Of a DNA stretch of 28,009 nt, positions 16,801 through 23,918 are shown in pieces. The stretch lies in NCBI GenBank assembly GCA_965262505.1, contig CBDHFM010000008.1, forward strand, positions 1 to 28,009. The letters are read 5' to 3'. The notes below the pieces were generated by a model that had not been told where the DNA came from, made no database searches, and saw only the letters and a list, made by a program, of their open reading frames with translations. The first letter of the stretch is position 1, and every line of letters begins with the position of its first letter. The DNA comes from JACPPO01 sp965262505 (GTDB lineage: Bacteria > Acidobacteriota > Vicinamibacteria > Vicinamibacterales > UBA2999). Position numbers and translations under genes: made by a program.

Positions 16801-17818
16801 GCACGCGGGAGCGGACGCGCGGATCGGCCCCGGCCTTCGTGCCGGAGTGTCCTTTTCCCGGTCGAGGGGCTCGTTTGACTATCGGGGCGGCGGCCGGAAC
16901 CTGGACGCCGGTCGCGGCACATACGCATTGGGGCTGGTCGGCATTCATCCCTACCTCGCCTGGTCGGTGTTGCCCGACCTGGACGTGTGGGGAACGGTCG
17001 GTCATGCCTGGGGGGACCTGCGGGTCGTGGATGCGGCGGCCGGGAACGTCCTCACGAGCCCCGCGACGCTGGACTCGGGTGTGGTGGGTGTGAGCGGCCG
17101 GCTGCTTACCCGCGGGGCGACGACGGTGCGGCTCAAGGGGGAGTGGGCGCTGGCGCAGATGCACGTCGCGCGCGCCAGTACGGCCTTCGACGCTGCGCCG
17201 GTGGACATGCAGCGGTTGCGGATGGGCGCCGAGGTCAGCTACCAACACACCTTATCCTCCGGCGCGTCGCTGATCCCGTGGGGCGAGGTGGGCCTGCGCC
17301 ATGACGGCGGCGACGGGGAAAGCGGAGCCGGCCTGGAGCTGGGGGGCGGACTCCGGCACCGGAATCCCGCGGCAGGCCTGACCGTCGAGGGCCACGGCCG
17401 CGGGCTCTTGATCCACAGGGGCACGCTGCGCGAATGGGGTGTCGGCGGGCTGGTCCGCTTCGCGCCCAAGGCCGGCGGCCGCGGGCTGTCGGTGAGTCTG
17501 ATGCCGACCTGGGGCGAGAGTGCGAGCGGCGTACAGCAGCTGTGGGAGCGCGGAGCGACCGACCCGCACCTGCATAGCGCGCCGGGCGCGCGTCTCGATG
17601 CGGAGTTCGGGTACGGCTTCGGGGCCTTGCGAGACCGGAGCGTGCTCACGCCGTATGGTGGGCTGAGCCTGGTCGGCGAGGCTGCGCGAGGCTACCGCCT
17701 CGGAGGGCGCCTCGCGGTGGGCCAGTCGGCAACCGTGAGCCTGGAGGCGGAACGCCGACAATACCTTGCCGCCGCGCGGACCTACGCGCTCCTGCTGCTC
17801 GGCACGTTGCAGTTCTAG
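13847..17818 (+). CDS. Calx-beta repeat autotransporter-like outer-membrane protein
   Basis: About 1323 residues from the GTG at 13847, chosen because a signal peptide follows at once (hydrophobic core around 16-35, cleavage near LHAQ-T at 38/39). In-frame ATGs at 13682 and 13814 would add a tail through the CRISPR-like repeat. Next come a beta-rich N-terminal domain (39-185), an Asp/Gly-rich linker (about 186-209), six tandem 109-residue Calx-beta domains (210-863; each with APAVREGESAAFVVRLS and GTAT-GTITDD), a helical linker starting IEVVNDVVLPEVGRAL, and a C-terminal beta-barrel of about 350 residues ending in Phe. Calx-beta domains bind Ca2+ through acidic loops and are frequent in adhesins. 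A surface or secreted adhesin role is inferred. Unusually long for a plasmid of this size. Confidence 0.85.
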   Translation: MLAPYEVGAPSRLRHLVISTLIALALVSHTALTSLHAQTLYPIDDWAETGGTVDLSRSMDATDGVHSLDLPIRKGESATYYLRLSKQPKANGWWVRVHVDGDVYIDGKLEEKGIWWVPSVGWEINKNGSGPTPWRSVTIYATADSDTDGEPVNVTHVNVTHEVWDENTNCPPSLHDIAPVTVRIIDNDTGDGGDGDDGGGGGDGDGDGDDEPPGLSIDDAPAVREGESAAFVVRLSASSDKLVTVAYETMDGTAVAGADYTSTSGTLRFDAGETRTTLAVPTLEDATAEETEGFTVQLRDPSGATVADGTATGTITDDDEPPGLSIDDAPAVREGESAAFVVRLSASSDKLVTVAYETMDGTAVAGADYTSTSGTLRFDAGETRTTLAVPTLEDATAEETEGFTVQLRDPSGATVADGTATGTITDDDEPPGLSIDDAPAVREGESAAFVVRLSGASGVAVTVAYRTMDGTAAAGFDYVATEGTLRFDAGETRTTLAVPTLEDATAEETEGFTVQLRDPSGATVADGTATGTITDDDEPPGLSIDDAPAVREGESAAFVVRLSGASGVAVTVAYRTMDGTAAAGFDYVATEGTLRFDAGETRTTLAVPTLEDATAEETEGFTVQLRDPSGATVADGTATGTITDDDEPPGLSIDDAPAVREGESAAFVVRLSGASGVAVTVAYRTMDGTAAAGFDYVATEGTLRFDAGETRTTLAVPTLEDATAEETEGFTVQLRDPSGATVADGTATGTITDDDEPPGLSIDDAPAVREGESAAFVVRLSGASGVAVTVAYRTMDGTAAAGFDYVATEGTLRFDAGETRTTLAVPTLEDATAEETEGFTVQLRDPSGATVADGTATGTITDDAQRRIEVVNDVVLPEVGRALAFSAVRCRIDQMLSGSVPRGTSTELSAHLALSPEARSGQWAAPGVQSPTLVQAFDDSLFLMQSQEEEDGEGRFAAWWCPDYQNLGGGGRGGGITWDGAVSSWHAGADARIGPGLRAGVSFSRSRGSFDYRGGGRNLDAGRGTYALGLVGIHPYLAWSVLPDLDVWGTVGHAWGDLRVVDAAAGNVLTSPATLDSGVVGVSGRLLTRGATTVRLKGEWALAQMHVARASTAFDAAPVDMQRLRMGAEVSYQHTLSSGASLIPWGEVGLRHDGGDGESGAGLELGGGLRHRNPAAGLTVEGHGRGLLIHRGTLREWGVGGLVRFAPKAGGRGLSVSLMPTWGESASGVQQLWERGATDPHLHSAPGARLDAEFGYGFGALRDRSVLTPYGGLSLVGEAARGYRLGGRLAVGQSATVSLEAERRQYLAAARTYALLLLGTLQF
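14474..16435 (+). repeat. Six tandem 327-bp repeats encoding Calx-beta domains
   Basis: Units start at 14474, 14801, 15128, 15455, 15782 and 16109. Units 1-2 share one variant (SASSDKLVTVAYETMDG and TSTSG). Units 3-6 share another (SGASGVAVTVAYRTMDG and YVATEG) and appear almost identical in DNA. This indicates recent unequal recombination or gene conversion; copy number may vary and assembly may have collapsed units. Confidence 0.95.
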
Positions 17819-17914
17819 TGTCCCGTGCGCGAAGTACGTGTACCGCTCAGCGACTCTTCGACAGATGTATATCCAGGCCTAACGCGCTTTTCATGACCGT
17901 GTGGCGTTCGAGTA

Positions 17915-17940
17915 GCCGTAATACCGAAAATAATTACGGC
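17915..17940. terminator. Hairpin between convergent genes
   Basis: GCCGTAAT (17915-17922) pairs with ATTACGGC (17933-17940). It includes the stop codon of the minus-strand gene and lies 97 bp past the autotransporter stop. It may terminate transcription from both sides, though U-runs are weak. Confidence 0.4.
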
Positions 17941-19166
17941 ACGTATTTCAGCCCAACCCAGAACTGATAGTTCACGTCGGGGTCGCTCAGAGGAGCGTAC
18001 AGATAGCGGTACTCAACGCCGAACAAGAGTTGGTCCATCCTCGCGTCACTCTTCCACACGGGAACCCCCGCGGTCAGGAGTACGCCCGCCGTGACGCTGT
18101 CGATGTGCGTGAGATCCCGAACTGTCACGCCAGTGCCGACATAGGCGCCAGGTCCGAACAGGACGTCAATCTCGGCGTCGGCGAACAGCGACGTGCGCTC
18201 GATGTCGTCTATATTCACCGCCACACCCACGGCCGGCGCGAAGGCCACGTGCTCGGCCAGCTTCACCGCGACGCCCCCCTTGACAACGAGCAGCGAGTCG
18301 AAAAACGCCGGGACGTCAACAAGGCGTGGGACCTCGAGCGGGAGCCGCCCCAGACCCGCGGAGTCGGTGTCGTCATACTGCCGCTGCTGCGTGCCGAAGA
18401 ATCCGGCGAGGACGGGACGGACTCGCAGATCTCGCTCGAGCGCCGCTAAATACTCAGCCGGCGTCTGCTCGGCCGCAAGGCGCGCCTGCTCGCCAGCCTC
18501 CTCGGCCGCAAGGCGCGCCTGCTCGGCCGCCGCGGCCTCAGCCGCCGCCGCACGCTGGGCCTCCAGAGCAGCCTCGTACTCCGCGGCGAGCCGGGCCGCC
18601 TCTTGGGCGGCCGCGCGTGCGGCGTCCTCACGAGCGGCGTCGAGCCGGGCCACCTCGGCCCGCCGGGCGGCTTCCAGACTGGGCTGGCGACCGACGAGCG
18701 CCAAGTTGCCGCAGATCGCGGGTACAAAGAAGGTGTAGGTCTCGCTGAGGTCGTCGACGGTGAACTCGAAGCCCGGCAGAGGCGCCTCGCCGTCCCAGCG
18801 AAGATTGCGCACGACCTCCGGCCCTGCGCGGCGCAGCGCCATCCACTCGATAACCGTGCCCGGCGGCAGGGTCGCCGCCGTCACCTGCCCCACGGCCAGC
18901 CTGTGCTGCACGTCCATTATCACGCCAGGCATGCCAGCAGCCTCGAGCACCGTCGCAAGATCGACTTGAATCGCTGCCCGGCCCATGGTGGTGGCGAGCG
19001 CGCTGATGTCATTGACCGGCGCGGTGAAGCGGGTTGTTGCGCCCCCGAGACTGGTGATCGATTGTGGCGGCTCCTGCTGAGCGACCACGGGCGAGGCCCC
19101 AAGCAGTAGGGACGTGAGGGCGAGACCGAGACAAACGCCCCTTCGGGTTGATGCGCGGCGAATCAT
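17934..19166 (-). CDS. Outer-membrane protein with coiled-coil and barrel
   Basis: A 410-residue exported protein. The ATG at 19166 gives a clear signal peptide (MIRRASTRRGVCLGLALTSLL, cleavage near VVAQ). The frame extends to 19433 but that part overlaps rep-derived sequence and lacks a signal, so the shorter start is chosen. A beta-rich domain occupies about 30-155. An Ala/Glu/Arg-rich coiled coil follows (about 160-245, with repeated QARLAAEEA). The rest has alternating strands (GGVAVKLAEHVAFAPAVGVAV, VEYRYLYAPL) and ends YQFWVGLKYVP, compatible with an eight-strand outer-membrane barrel. It converges with the autotransporter gene. A structural or tethering envelope role is inferred; no named family recognised. 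Confidence 0.75.
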   Translation of the reverse strand: MIRRASTRRGVCLGLALTSLLLGASPVVAQQEPPQSITSLGGATTRFTAPVNDISALATTMGRAAIQVDLATVLEAAGMPGVIMDVQHRLAVGQVTAATLPPGTVIEWMALRRAGPEVVRNLRWDGEAPLPGFEFTVDDLSETYTFFVPAICGNLALVGRQPSLEAARRAEVARLDAAREDAARAAAQEAARLAAEYEAALEAQRAAAAEAAAAEQARLAAEEAGEQARLAAEQTPAEYLAALERDLRVRPVLAGFFGTQQRQYDDTDSAGLGRLPLEVPRLVDVPAFFDSLLVVKGGVAVKLAEHVAFAPAVGVAVNIDDIERTSLFADAEIDVLFGPGAYVGTGVTVRDLTHIDSVTAGVLLTAGVPVWKSDARMDQLLFGVEYRYLYAPLSDPDVNYQFWVGLKYVP

Positions 19167-19294
19167 GTGTGACACATCTGAACCTGGACAAAAACGTGAG
19201 CCGACTGGCTCATCATCACCTTCGGAATCGTAATGTGAATCGCCGGCCCAAGTCGTCTTCTTCCGCGACCGGTGGCCGCGCGCTTTGCCAGCTC

Positions 19295-19915
19295 GCCGCC
19301 AGGCGCGACACTTCACGCAGCTCGACCAGGTGACGCAGCTCGTCGCCGCGCGCGACGCGGACCCCGAGCTGGGCTTCATGGCGCGGCTGCTCGCGCTCTG
19401 CTCGCTGCCGCGCACCAACCCAAAAACAGGCACGAGTTCAAGCGCGTCAACGGGCCGTACACGCTCTACATGGTGGCAGACGGCGGCAACGAATTACCCT
19501 ACGGCACCCTGCCGCGTTTGCTCCTAGCGTGGGTCTGCACCGAACCAGCGGCGACAAGCACACCAGACTTCGGAATCAGATGCGGCGGCTGTTTGGGTGC
19601 ACGGTCTCGCTCATCTACGAGGATGCGCGCGGGGAAGCCACGCTGAACGCGCCGATTGCCAGTCTCACGGAGTTCTGGTGGAGCGAGCGCCAGCCGGATG
19701 CGCGCTCGCTCTGGGAGAGCAAGATCGAGCTTGGCGAGGACTTCTTCAATGAGATCATCCGCTGCCCGATCCCGATCGACCTGAACACCCTGGCGCGCGA
19801 TGAAGCGGTCGCCGCTCGGCCTCGACCTCTACCTGTGGCTCACCTACCGGCCATTCGCGTTGAAGTACCCGATACAGCTCACGTGAAAACAGCTTTACCG
19901 ACAGCTTCCACCAGC
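19295..19915 (+). pseudogene. Decayed repA remnant
   Basis: Homologous to the other repA genes from the TQLDQVTQLVAARDADPELG segment onward. Lesions visible: a frameshift near 19425 before FKRVNGPYTLYM; loss of about 80 bp after WVCTE at 19543; a frameshift near 19795; and TGA replacing the Trp of the conserved LTW motif near 19883. It breaks off near 19915 at a resolvase fragment. No start, operon partner or origin remains beside it, so it is a fossil of another replicon. Confidence 0.88.
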
Positions 19916-19921
19916 CCAGGC

Positions 19922-19949
19922 GCGAGACGCGGGCGTAGCCGATCAGCAT
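19922..19949 (-). pseudogene. Resolvase N-terminal scrap
   Basis: On the minus strand from 19949 the sequence reads M-L-I-G-Y-A-R-V-S, identical to the start of the intact resolvase at 7855, then leaves the family within the next few codons. It abuts the decayed repA. It shows that another Tn3-type element once sat here and was mostly deleted. Confidence 0.75.
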
Positions 19950-20050
19950 GTGTCGTAAACGGCCGTTTGCGACACACCGGCCATGGCGCCCTCAGACGGG
20001 CGCCGCGGTGTGTCGTATCCAGTGTCGTATTCTCTGTCTCGCAAACGTCT
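19950..20050. mobile_element. Remnant res site of a lost Tn3-type element
   Basis: Directly upstream of the resolvase scrap, GTGTCGTAAACGG meets CCGTTTGCGACAC (19950-19975), a 26-bp near-perfect palindrome. Further GTGTCGTAT copies and TCTCGCAAACG follow at 20008-20051. Spacing and position fit res subsites I to III. The sequence differs from the res region at 7856-7990, so the lost element was a different one. Confidence 0.6.
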
Positions 20051-20092
20051 AGCACGTGGGTTGATTGCCATGTGCCGAACGCGCAGCGGTGG

Positions 20093-20350
20093 TTAACGCG
20101 GGTGCTGCTGATCACGTTCCATGAGCGCCCGGAGGATGGCGTTCATGCGGGTCTGGTATCCCTTCCCATTCGATTTCAGCCAGGTGAGCACGTCGGTGTC
20201 CAAGCGGATATAGATGCCTTTTTTCGGCTGCGGCATCTGGAGCTCGGCGCGCCGCCAGAAGTCGGCATCAGCTTCCGGGATGTCCGAATAGTCGAGGGAC
20301 TCGTCCGGTATCGCCTCAATGGTCTGGAGCCGATCTCTCAAGAGACTCAT
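20093..20350 (-). CDS. brnA: BrnA-family antitoxin
   Basis: An 85-residue antitoxin that would neutralise BrnT and repress the operon. The C-terminal half has KKGIYIRLDTDVLTWLKSNGKGYQTRMNAILRALME, split here as strand KKGIYIRLD, then two helices: the RHH DNA-binding fold of BrnA. The acidic DESLDYSDIPEADADFWRRAE segment before it would contact the toxin. The ATG at 20350 lies within the toxin gene (35-bp overlap), giving the usual toxin-first order. Confidence 0.88.
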   Translation of the reverse strand: MSLLRDRLQTIEAIPDESLDYSDIPEADADFWRRAELQMPQPKKGIYIRLDTDVLTWLKSNGKGYQTRMNAILRALMERDQQHPR

Positions 20351-20615
20351 AGTACGCCTGCCTTTCCTTGACGTTGGCCTTGCGGGCAGAAATCAGCCGG
20401 ATGCGCCCGCGGCGGCGGGTGTGTACCACGACGAGGACAACCCGCGGCCCAAGTGATCCATAGCTGATCCAACGCTCTTCGCCATAGTCCTGACGGGTAT
20501 CCGGCGCGGTGAGTATTGGGCTGGTGAAGATGCCCGTGGCTTCCTCGAAACCGATGCCGTGTTTAGCGCGGTTGGCTCGGTCTTTTTCCTCATCCCACTC
20601 AAACGGCGCCGGCAT
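20316..20615 (-). CDS. brnT: BrnT-family ribonuclease toxin
   Basis: A 99-residue RelE-like toxin expected to cleave mRNA. The ATG at 20615 gives MPAPFEWDEEKDRANRAKHG, the typical BrnT beginning (FEWD..K...N..KHG). EERWISYGSLGPRVVLVVVHTRR forms the central strands and RLISARKANVKERQAYYE the conserved C-terminal helix. An in-frame start at 20657 would begin inside the operator and is rejected. The pair probably stabilises the plasmid by post-segregational killing or acts in stress. It lies beside parA C but on the opposite strand. Confidence 0.92.
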   Translation of the reverse strand: MPAPFEWDEEKDRANRAKHGIGFEEATGIFTSPILTAPDTRQDYGEERWISYGSLGPRVVLVVVHTRRRGRIRLISARKANVKERQAYYESLERSAPDH

Positions 20616-20645
20616 CACATCCTGGCTACCCAAAGGCGACCCTAG

Positions 20646-20670
20646 TAATATATACAATAAGTATATATTA
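20646..20670. promoter_or_regulatory. brnTA promoter/operator palindrome
   Basis: TAATATATAC, AATAA, GTATATATTA: a perfect 10-bp inverted repeat 30 bp upstream of brnT on the minus strand. It overlaps TATAAT-like sequence, as expected of the autorepressed operator of BrnA. Confidence 0.65.
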
Positions 20671-20730
20671 TGTCAATGCTTCGGGCCGACGATCGTCACG
20701 CTAGGCGTGCGTGTGTTCGTCGGAATGAAT

Positions 20731-20802
20731 ACATAAGTATGCGTCATTTTAAATAGATCATAATTATAGATATGTAAGTACATAAAATGTTAAGCTGGAC
20801 CT
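20731..20802 (+). promoter_or_regulatory. AT-rich promoter/operator of parA C
   Basis: This 72-bp AT-rich block matches 26803-26874 over its length. It holds CATAAGTATG and TATGTAAGTACATA (20771-20784, arms TATGTA/TACATA), which look like repressor sites around the promoter. A TAAAAT-like -10 lies about 20 bp before the GTG, so the transcript leader would be very short and perhaps absent. Confidence 0.5.
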
Positions 20803-21405
20803 GTGTACATCACGGTCGCCGCGGACAAGGGCGGCGTTGGGAAGACCACGACCGCCGTGCATCTCGCCGCGTATCTCCAGACGCGCGCGGCGACCGTGCT
20901 GATTGATGGCGACCCCAACCGTAGCGCGACCGAGTGGGGCGCGGCCGGAGGACCGCTCCCGTTCGCGATTGTCGATGTCGCGGAAGGCACCCACACAGCG
21001 CGGCAGTTCGACCATGTCGTCATTGATACAGACGCGCAGCCGGACCCTGCGGACCTAGCCCAGTTAGCCCGTGGCTGTGATGTGCTCATCATCCCCACGG
21101 TGCCGGCCGCCCTTGACACCCGCGCCTTGCAACGGACGCTGCAGACCCTCCATGGCCTGGCGGCCAAGAACTACCGGGTGCTGCTCACGAAAGTCCCACC
21201 GCAACCAGAAACGGACGGGCAAGACCTCCGCGCGGCATTAGTGGCGCAGGGGATTCCTCTCTTTACGGCTGAAATTCCTCGCCTCAAAGCCTTCGACAAG
21301 GCCGCGAGTGAAGGTGTCTTGGTACATGCCGCCACGGATCGGCTGGCACGGCGGGCATGGCGTGCCTACGAGGTTTTGGGAACGGAGATTTTGGCACATG
21401 GTTAA
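20803..21405 (+). CDS. parA: ParA-family partition ATPase (module C)
   Basis: A 200-residue ParA ATPase starting at GTG (no ribosome site seen; the start directly precedes the conserved beta-strand). The deviant Walker A DKGGVGKTT is at 8-16 with K9 and K14. IDGDPNRSATEWG carries the second conserved Asp block and HVVIDTDAQPD the Walker B region. It differs from the module A copy at 26875-27477 at only a handful of residues (for example P/Q in GGPLPF, and HT/RA). It overlaps the next gene by 8 bp. The role is plasmid partition, possibly shared or competing with the twin copy. Confidence 0.92.
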   Translation: MYITVAADKGGVGKTTTAVHLAAYLQTRAATVLIDGDPNRSATEWGAAGGPLPFAIVDVAEGTHTARQFDHVVIDTDAQPDPADLAQLARGCDVLIIPTVPAALDTRALQRTLQTLHGLAAKNYRVLLTKVPPQPETDGQDLRAALVAQGIPLFTAEIPRLKAFDKAASEGVLVHAATDRLARRAWRAYEVLGTEILAHG

Positions 21406-21621
21406 GCACAACCGTTTTGCGGGATTAATGGACGTCCGTGCGGGCGCGACCGCCGTCGCGGGGGGAGCGCGCTCATTCGTAAAGACACGCACCGGAACGT
21501 GATGCGAGCATTGCTCGATGGTACGACCGATCGGGATGTGTCAGACTTGCTGCAGGCGCTCTTGGAAGACTGGCTGAGCGGTCGCGAGGGCGCGGTAAGG
21601 ACAAAAAGCCGTGGCGCGTAA
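21398..21621 (+). pseudogene. Broken small ParA-partner gene (module C)
   Basis: It begins like the intact gene at 27470 (MVKHNRFAGLMD) but lacks 85 bp after AGATAVAG relative to that copy. The frame then shifts and stops at 21500-21502. The original 3' sequence, encoding RNVMRALLDG-TDRDVSDLLQ-ALLEDWLSG, remains downstream out of frame up to 21621, overlapping the repA start. The C-terminal helical part is therefore lost unless reinitiation occurs. Module C partition may depend on the intact partner of module A. Confidence 0.85.
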
Positions 21622-22579
21622 ACGAGACGGGTTCGTGCCCCTCGGCGATATGGTCGCCGGTGTCGAGCTGCCAGACGGTCGCACCCTGACGCCTGCCGTG
21701 CCTGGGCCGCAGCACCGCTTCACCACGCTCCACCAGGTCAATCAACTCATCGCGGCGAGCGAAGCGGAACCCGATCTCGGCTTCATGGCGCGGCTGCTTG
21801 CGCTCTGCTCACTTCCACGCACCAACCCCGGCGACTGCCTGCAGTTCAAGCGAGTCAACGGGCCGTACACCCTGGGGATGGTCGCCGGGCTCGGCAACAA
21901 GCTCCCGTACGGCAACATTCCGCGTCTGCTCTTGGCGTGGGTCTGCACCGAAGCGGTGCGGACGCAATCGCGCGAGCTCATCCTCGGCGATTCGCTCTCG
22001 GAGTTCATGCGGCGGCTCGGGATCTACAGCACCAGCGGCGACAAGCACACCCGGCTGCGCAACCAGCTGACGCGGCTCTTTCGCTGTCAAATTGAGTTGA
22101 TCTACCAGGACGAACACGGCGAGCGATCGGTCGCGTCTCGGATCGCCGACCGCACCGAGTTGTGGTGGAACGCACGCAAGCCCGACCAACCCGCGTTATG
22201 GGAGAGCAAAATCGAGCTCGGGGAGAAGTTTTTTCTGGAGATCATCGCGCACCCGATCCCGCTCGATCTAAACACCCTCAAGGCGCTCAAGCGGTCGCCG
22301 CTCGGCCTCGACCTCTACCTCTGGCTCACCTACCGGACGTTCAACCTCACGCGCCCAATGCGGCTCTCGTGGAAACAGCTCTACCGGCAATTCGGCGCGG
22401 ACCCGACGAAGGCGGGCGACAAGAACACCGTGAACGCCTTCCGCACGGACTGTCTGCGCGAGTTGAAAAAAATCAAGGACGCCTGGCCAGACCTGCACTA
22501 TCAGACGGTCACGGCCGCGTTGCTACTCTCCCCCTCGCCGCCGCGCATCGCGCCGTCGCACCTGCGCCTCGTGGAATAG
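21611..22579 (+). CDS. repA: RepA-type plasmid replication initiator (module C), intact
   Basis: A 322-residue initiator, the only rep complete in one piece. The GTG at 21611 starts MARKRDGFVPLGDMVAG, matching the N-terminus at 27768. Conserved blocks: FMARLLALCSLPRTNPG (about 57-73), KLPYGNIPRLLLAWVCTEAV (97-116), LILGDSLSEFMRRLGIYS, RIADRTELWWN, LWESKIELGEKFF, LGLDLYLWLTYRTF, the basic LSWKQLYRQFGADPTKAG segment, and a C-terminus SHLRLVE. It would recognise the iterons at 22738-22811 and recruit DnaA and helicase. The N-terminal halves of the rep proteins are more alike than expected from their different iterons. No Cys-protein gene follows this rep. Confidence 0.93.
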   Translation: MARKRDGFVPLGDMVAGVELPDGRTLTPAVPGPQHRFTTLHQVNQLIAASEAEPDLGFMARLLALCSLPRTNPGDCLQFKRVNGPYTLGMVAGLGNKLPYGNIPRLLLAWVCTEAVRTQSRELILGDSLSEFMRRLGIYSTSGDKHTRLRNQLTRLFRCQIELIYQDEHGERSVASRIADRTELWWNARKPDQPALWESKIELGEKFFLEIIAHPIPLDLNTLKALKRSPLGLDLYLWLTYRTFNLTRPMRLSWKQLYRQFGADPTKAGDKNTVNAFRTDCLRELKKIKDAWPDLHYQTVTAALLLSPSPPRIAPSHLRLVE

Positions 22580-22604
22580 CCGCCCGTGTCGGGCTCGAGG
22601 ATGT

Positions 22605-22678
22605 CCCAGGAGCCGCGAACGCGGCCGGGACTATTCTCTCTCCTCTCACCGTCCGTCGCCGGCAACGCGCGCCCTGGG
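22605..22678. other. Stem-loop upstream of origin C
   Basis: CCCAGG (22605-22610) faces CCTGGG (22673-22678). The pairing is shorter than in module B, but the surrounding GGCTCGAGGATGTCCCAGG is conserved between modules B and C. Confidence 0.45.
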
Positions 22679-22700
22679 CCGCGCAGCGCCACGACGGATG

Positions 22701-22876
22701 TTTTCCACAAAAGCCTGTGATTCCTTGGAGTTTTGCACGACTAAACACCTACACTCCACTTCGACTAAACACCTACACTCGGAGCCTATTTCTTCGACTA
22801 AACACCTACACCACGTACAAGTAGTACTGATCAAGTAGTACGTACCGACAAGTACGTACAGGCCGGGGGCCTGTTC
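22701..22876 (+). other. Replication origin C (iteron type)
   Basis: TTTTCCACA (22701-22709), the conserved AAAGCCTGTGATTCCTTGG, three iterons (22738-22811) and the GTAC-rich tail (22813-22876), which is almost base-for-base identical to that of origin A. The cognate repA is intact and 121 bp upstream, so this is the best candidate for an active origin. Confidence 0.85.
22738..22811 (+). repeat. Iterons of origin C, three copies
   Basis: CGACTAAACACCTACAC occurs at 22738-22754, 22762-22778 and 22795-22811. Spacings are 24 and 33 bp, so the first gap is about one helical turn shorter than in origins A and B, preserving helical phase. Confidence 0.88.
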
Positions 22877-23042
22877 ATCGTCGGGTTATTGAAGGGCTGA
22901 AAAGGGCTCGACCCGCCAGGCTGTTGGCGGGGTCAATGAGAGGAAGAGCCGCTACCAGGCCTGATTTCCTCAGAAAACGTCCGCACGGCTGTTACCGGTA
23001 CAGCAACCGACTCGGTAAAAACCACCGACATAGCTTCCGCCC

Positions 23043-23162
23043 GCCAGGCGCGTCAAGGCGTTACGCGCCTCCTCCGCTAGCGCTCCGGCCCTGCGGGTGA
23101 CCCGCCTGGCCAACTGCGGCTCAGGAGGCCATTAGGGCCGTCCTGCACGGGTCAGGACGGCC
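23043..23162 (+). repeat. Module-end conserved element, copy C, with hairpin
   Basis: It contains GGCGCGTCAAGGCG, CCTCCTCCGCT, CTCCGGCCCTGCGGGTGACC and CGCCTGGCC. It ends in GGCCGTCCTG (23136-23145), a 7-base loop, and CAGGACGGCC (23153-23162), followed by AGCTTTTA. The hairpin plus T-run could act as a terminator. Between the origin tail and this element (22877-23042) I see no gene. Confidence 0.55.
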
Positions 23163-23376
23163 AGCTTTTAGCCGATGACTTTCGCCGTGGCACGTCGTCG
23201 TCATCGGCCCTGGCGCAGCTCCGCGAACCGGGCCGAGACGTGGCTCCGATTCTGGACTGGCGGCGGGTCAATCAGCCCGAGGCGGTGAGGGTGTTGGGTC
23301 GAAGGGCAGCAGCCCGTCGTCGGGTCCGTTCCGTGGCAGGGCGCAGGGCAGGGTTTTGTAGACGCGGACGTGGGGG

Positions 23377-23575
23377 GGTGTCTACAAATCGAGGGGGGGT
23401 GTCTACAGACACCGCTCCCCTAACAGCCGGTTTTGTTCGGGCTTTTGGAGCTAAACCGGACAGCCCGAGACGCGCCAGCGGGGAGGGATTGGACGGGAGC
23501 GACCCCCCCTTTTTGACCGCTGGCGCGGTCAGTCGAGGGGGGGTGTCTACACCGGTGTCTACACCGGTGTCTACA
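23377..23575 (+). repeat. GGTGTCTACA repeats between the convergent origins
   Basis: Five exact copies at 23377, 23398, 23542, 23554 and 23566. The first two are 21 bp apart and the last three 12 bp apart. Copies 1 to 3 are preceded by runs of seven or more G, and TCGAGGGGGGGTGTCTACA occurs twice. A partial inverted TGTAGAC is at 23357. The 23170-23740 stretch has no convincing gene. These look like binding sites, perhaps iterons of an unrelated lost replicon. Confidence 0.6.
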
Positions 23576-23752
23576 ATCCCCCCCTCTCCGTGTGGGTCGC
23601 TCCAGTCCGTATTTATCCCTGCGGGAAGGCTCCCACGACCGCTTGCGGCCGGGACGACGCCGAACGGTGCGCACGTCCGACTGACGAGCAAACCTCGTCC
23701 GGCTGTCGGCCGGTTTTGTCTGAAATCGTGAGGAACTTTCGCCCCTGACACC

Positions 23753-23864
23753 AGGCCGAAAGGTTCCCTTTCGGCCTTAACTGCGACCGTGCCGCAGCGG
23801 GCCAGGCGGGTCACCCGTAGGGCCAGAGCGAAGCGGAGGACGGCGCAGCCGTTGACGCGCCTGG
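23753..23864 (-). repeat. Module-end conserved element, inverted copy D, with hairpin
   Basis: Read on the minus strand it has GGCGCGTCAACGGCTGCGCC, GTCCTCCGCTTCGCTCTGGC and GTGACCCGCCTGGCCCGC, then hairpin AGGCCGAAAGG / CCTTTCGGCCT (23753-23777) with a 3-base loop. It mirrors copy C, in line with the inverted orientation of module D. Confidence 0.55.
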
Positions 23865-23918
23865 ACTGCGGAGGCTATCCGGGCTTTTTCGTGGTCTGGG
23901 CTGATTTCCAACAAGTGA

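Noticed and set aside
19529..20371. A 280-residue plus-strand open frame covering the decayed rep and the brnA region
   Set aside because: It reads rep sequence only up to a frameshift near 19795 and then runs antisense through the resolvase scrap and brnA; a chance fusion.
23272..23814. A 180-residue minus-strand open frame over the GGTGTCTACA repeats
   Set aside because: Its repeats VDTG and VDTPP come directly from the DNA repeats, it runs through the inverted module-end element and hairpin, and it has no recognisable domain or ribosome site.
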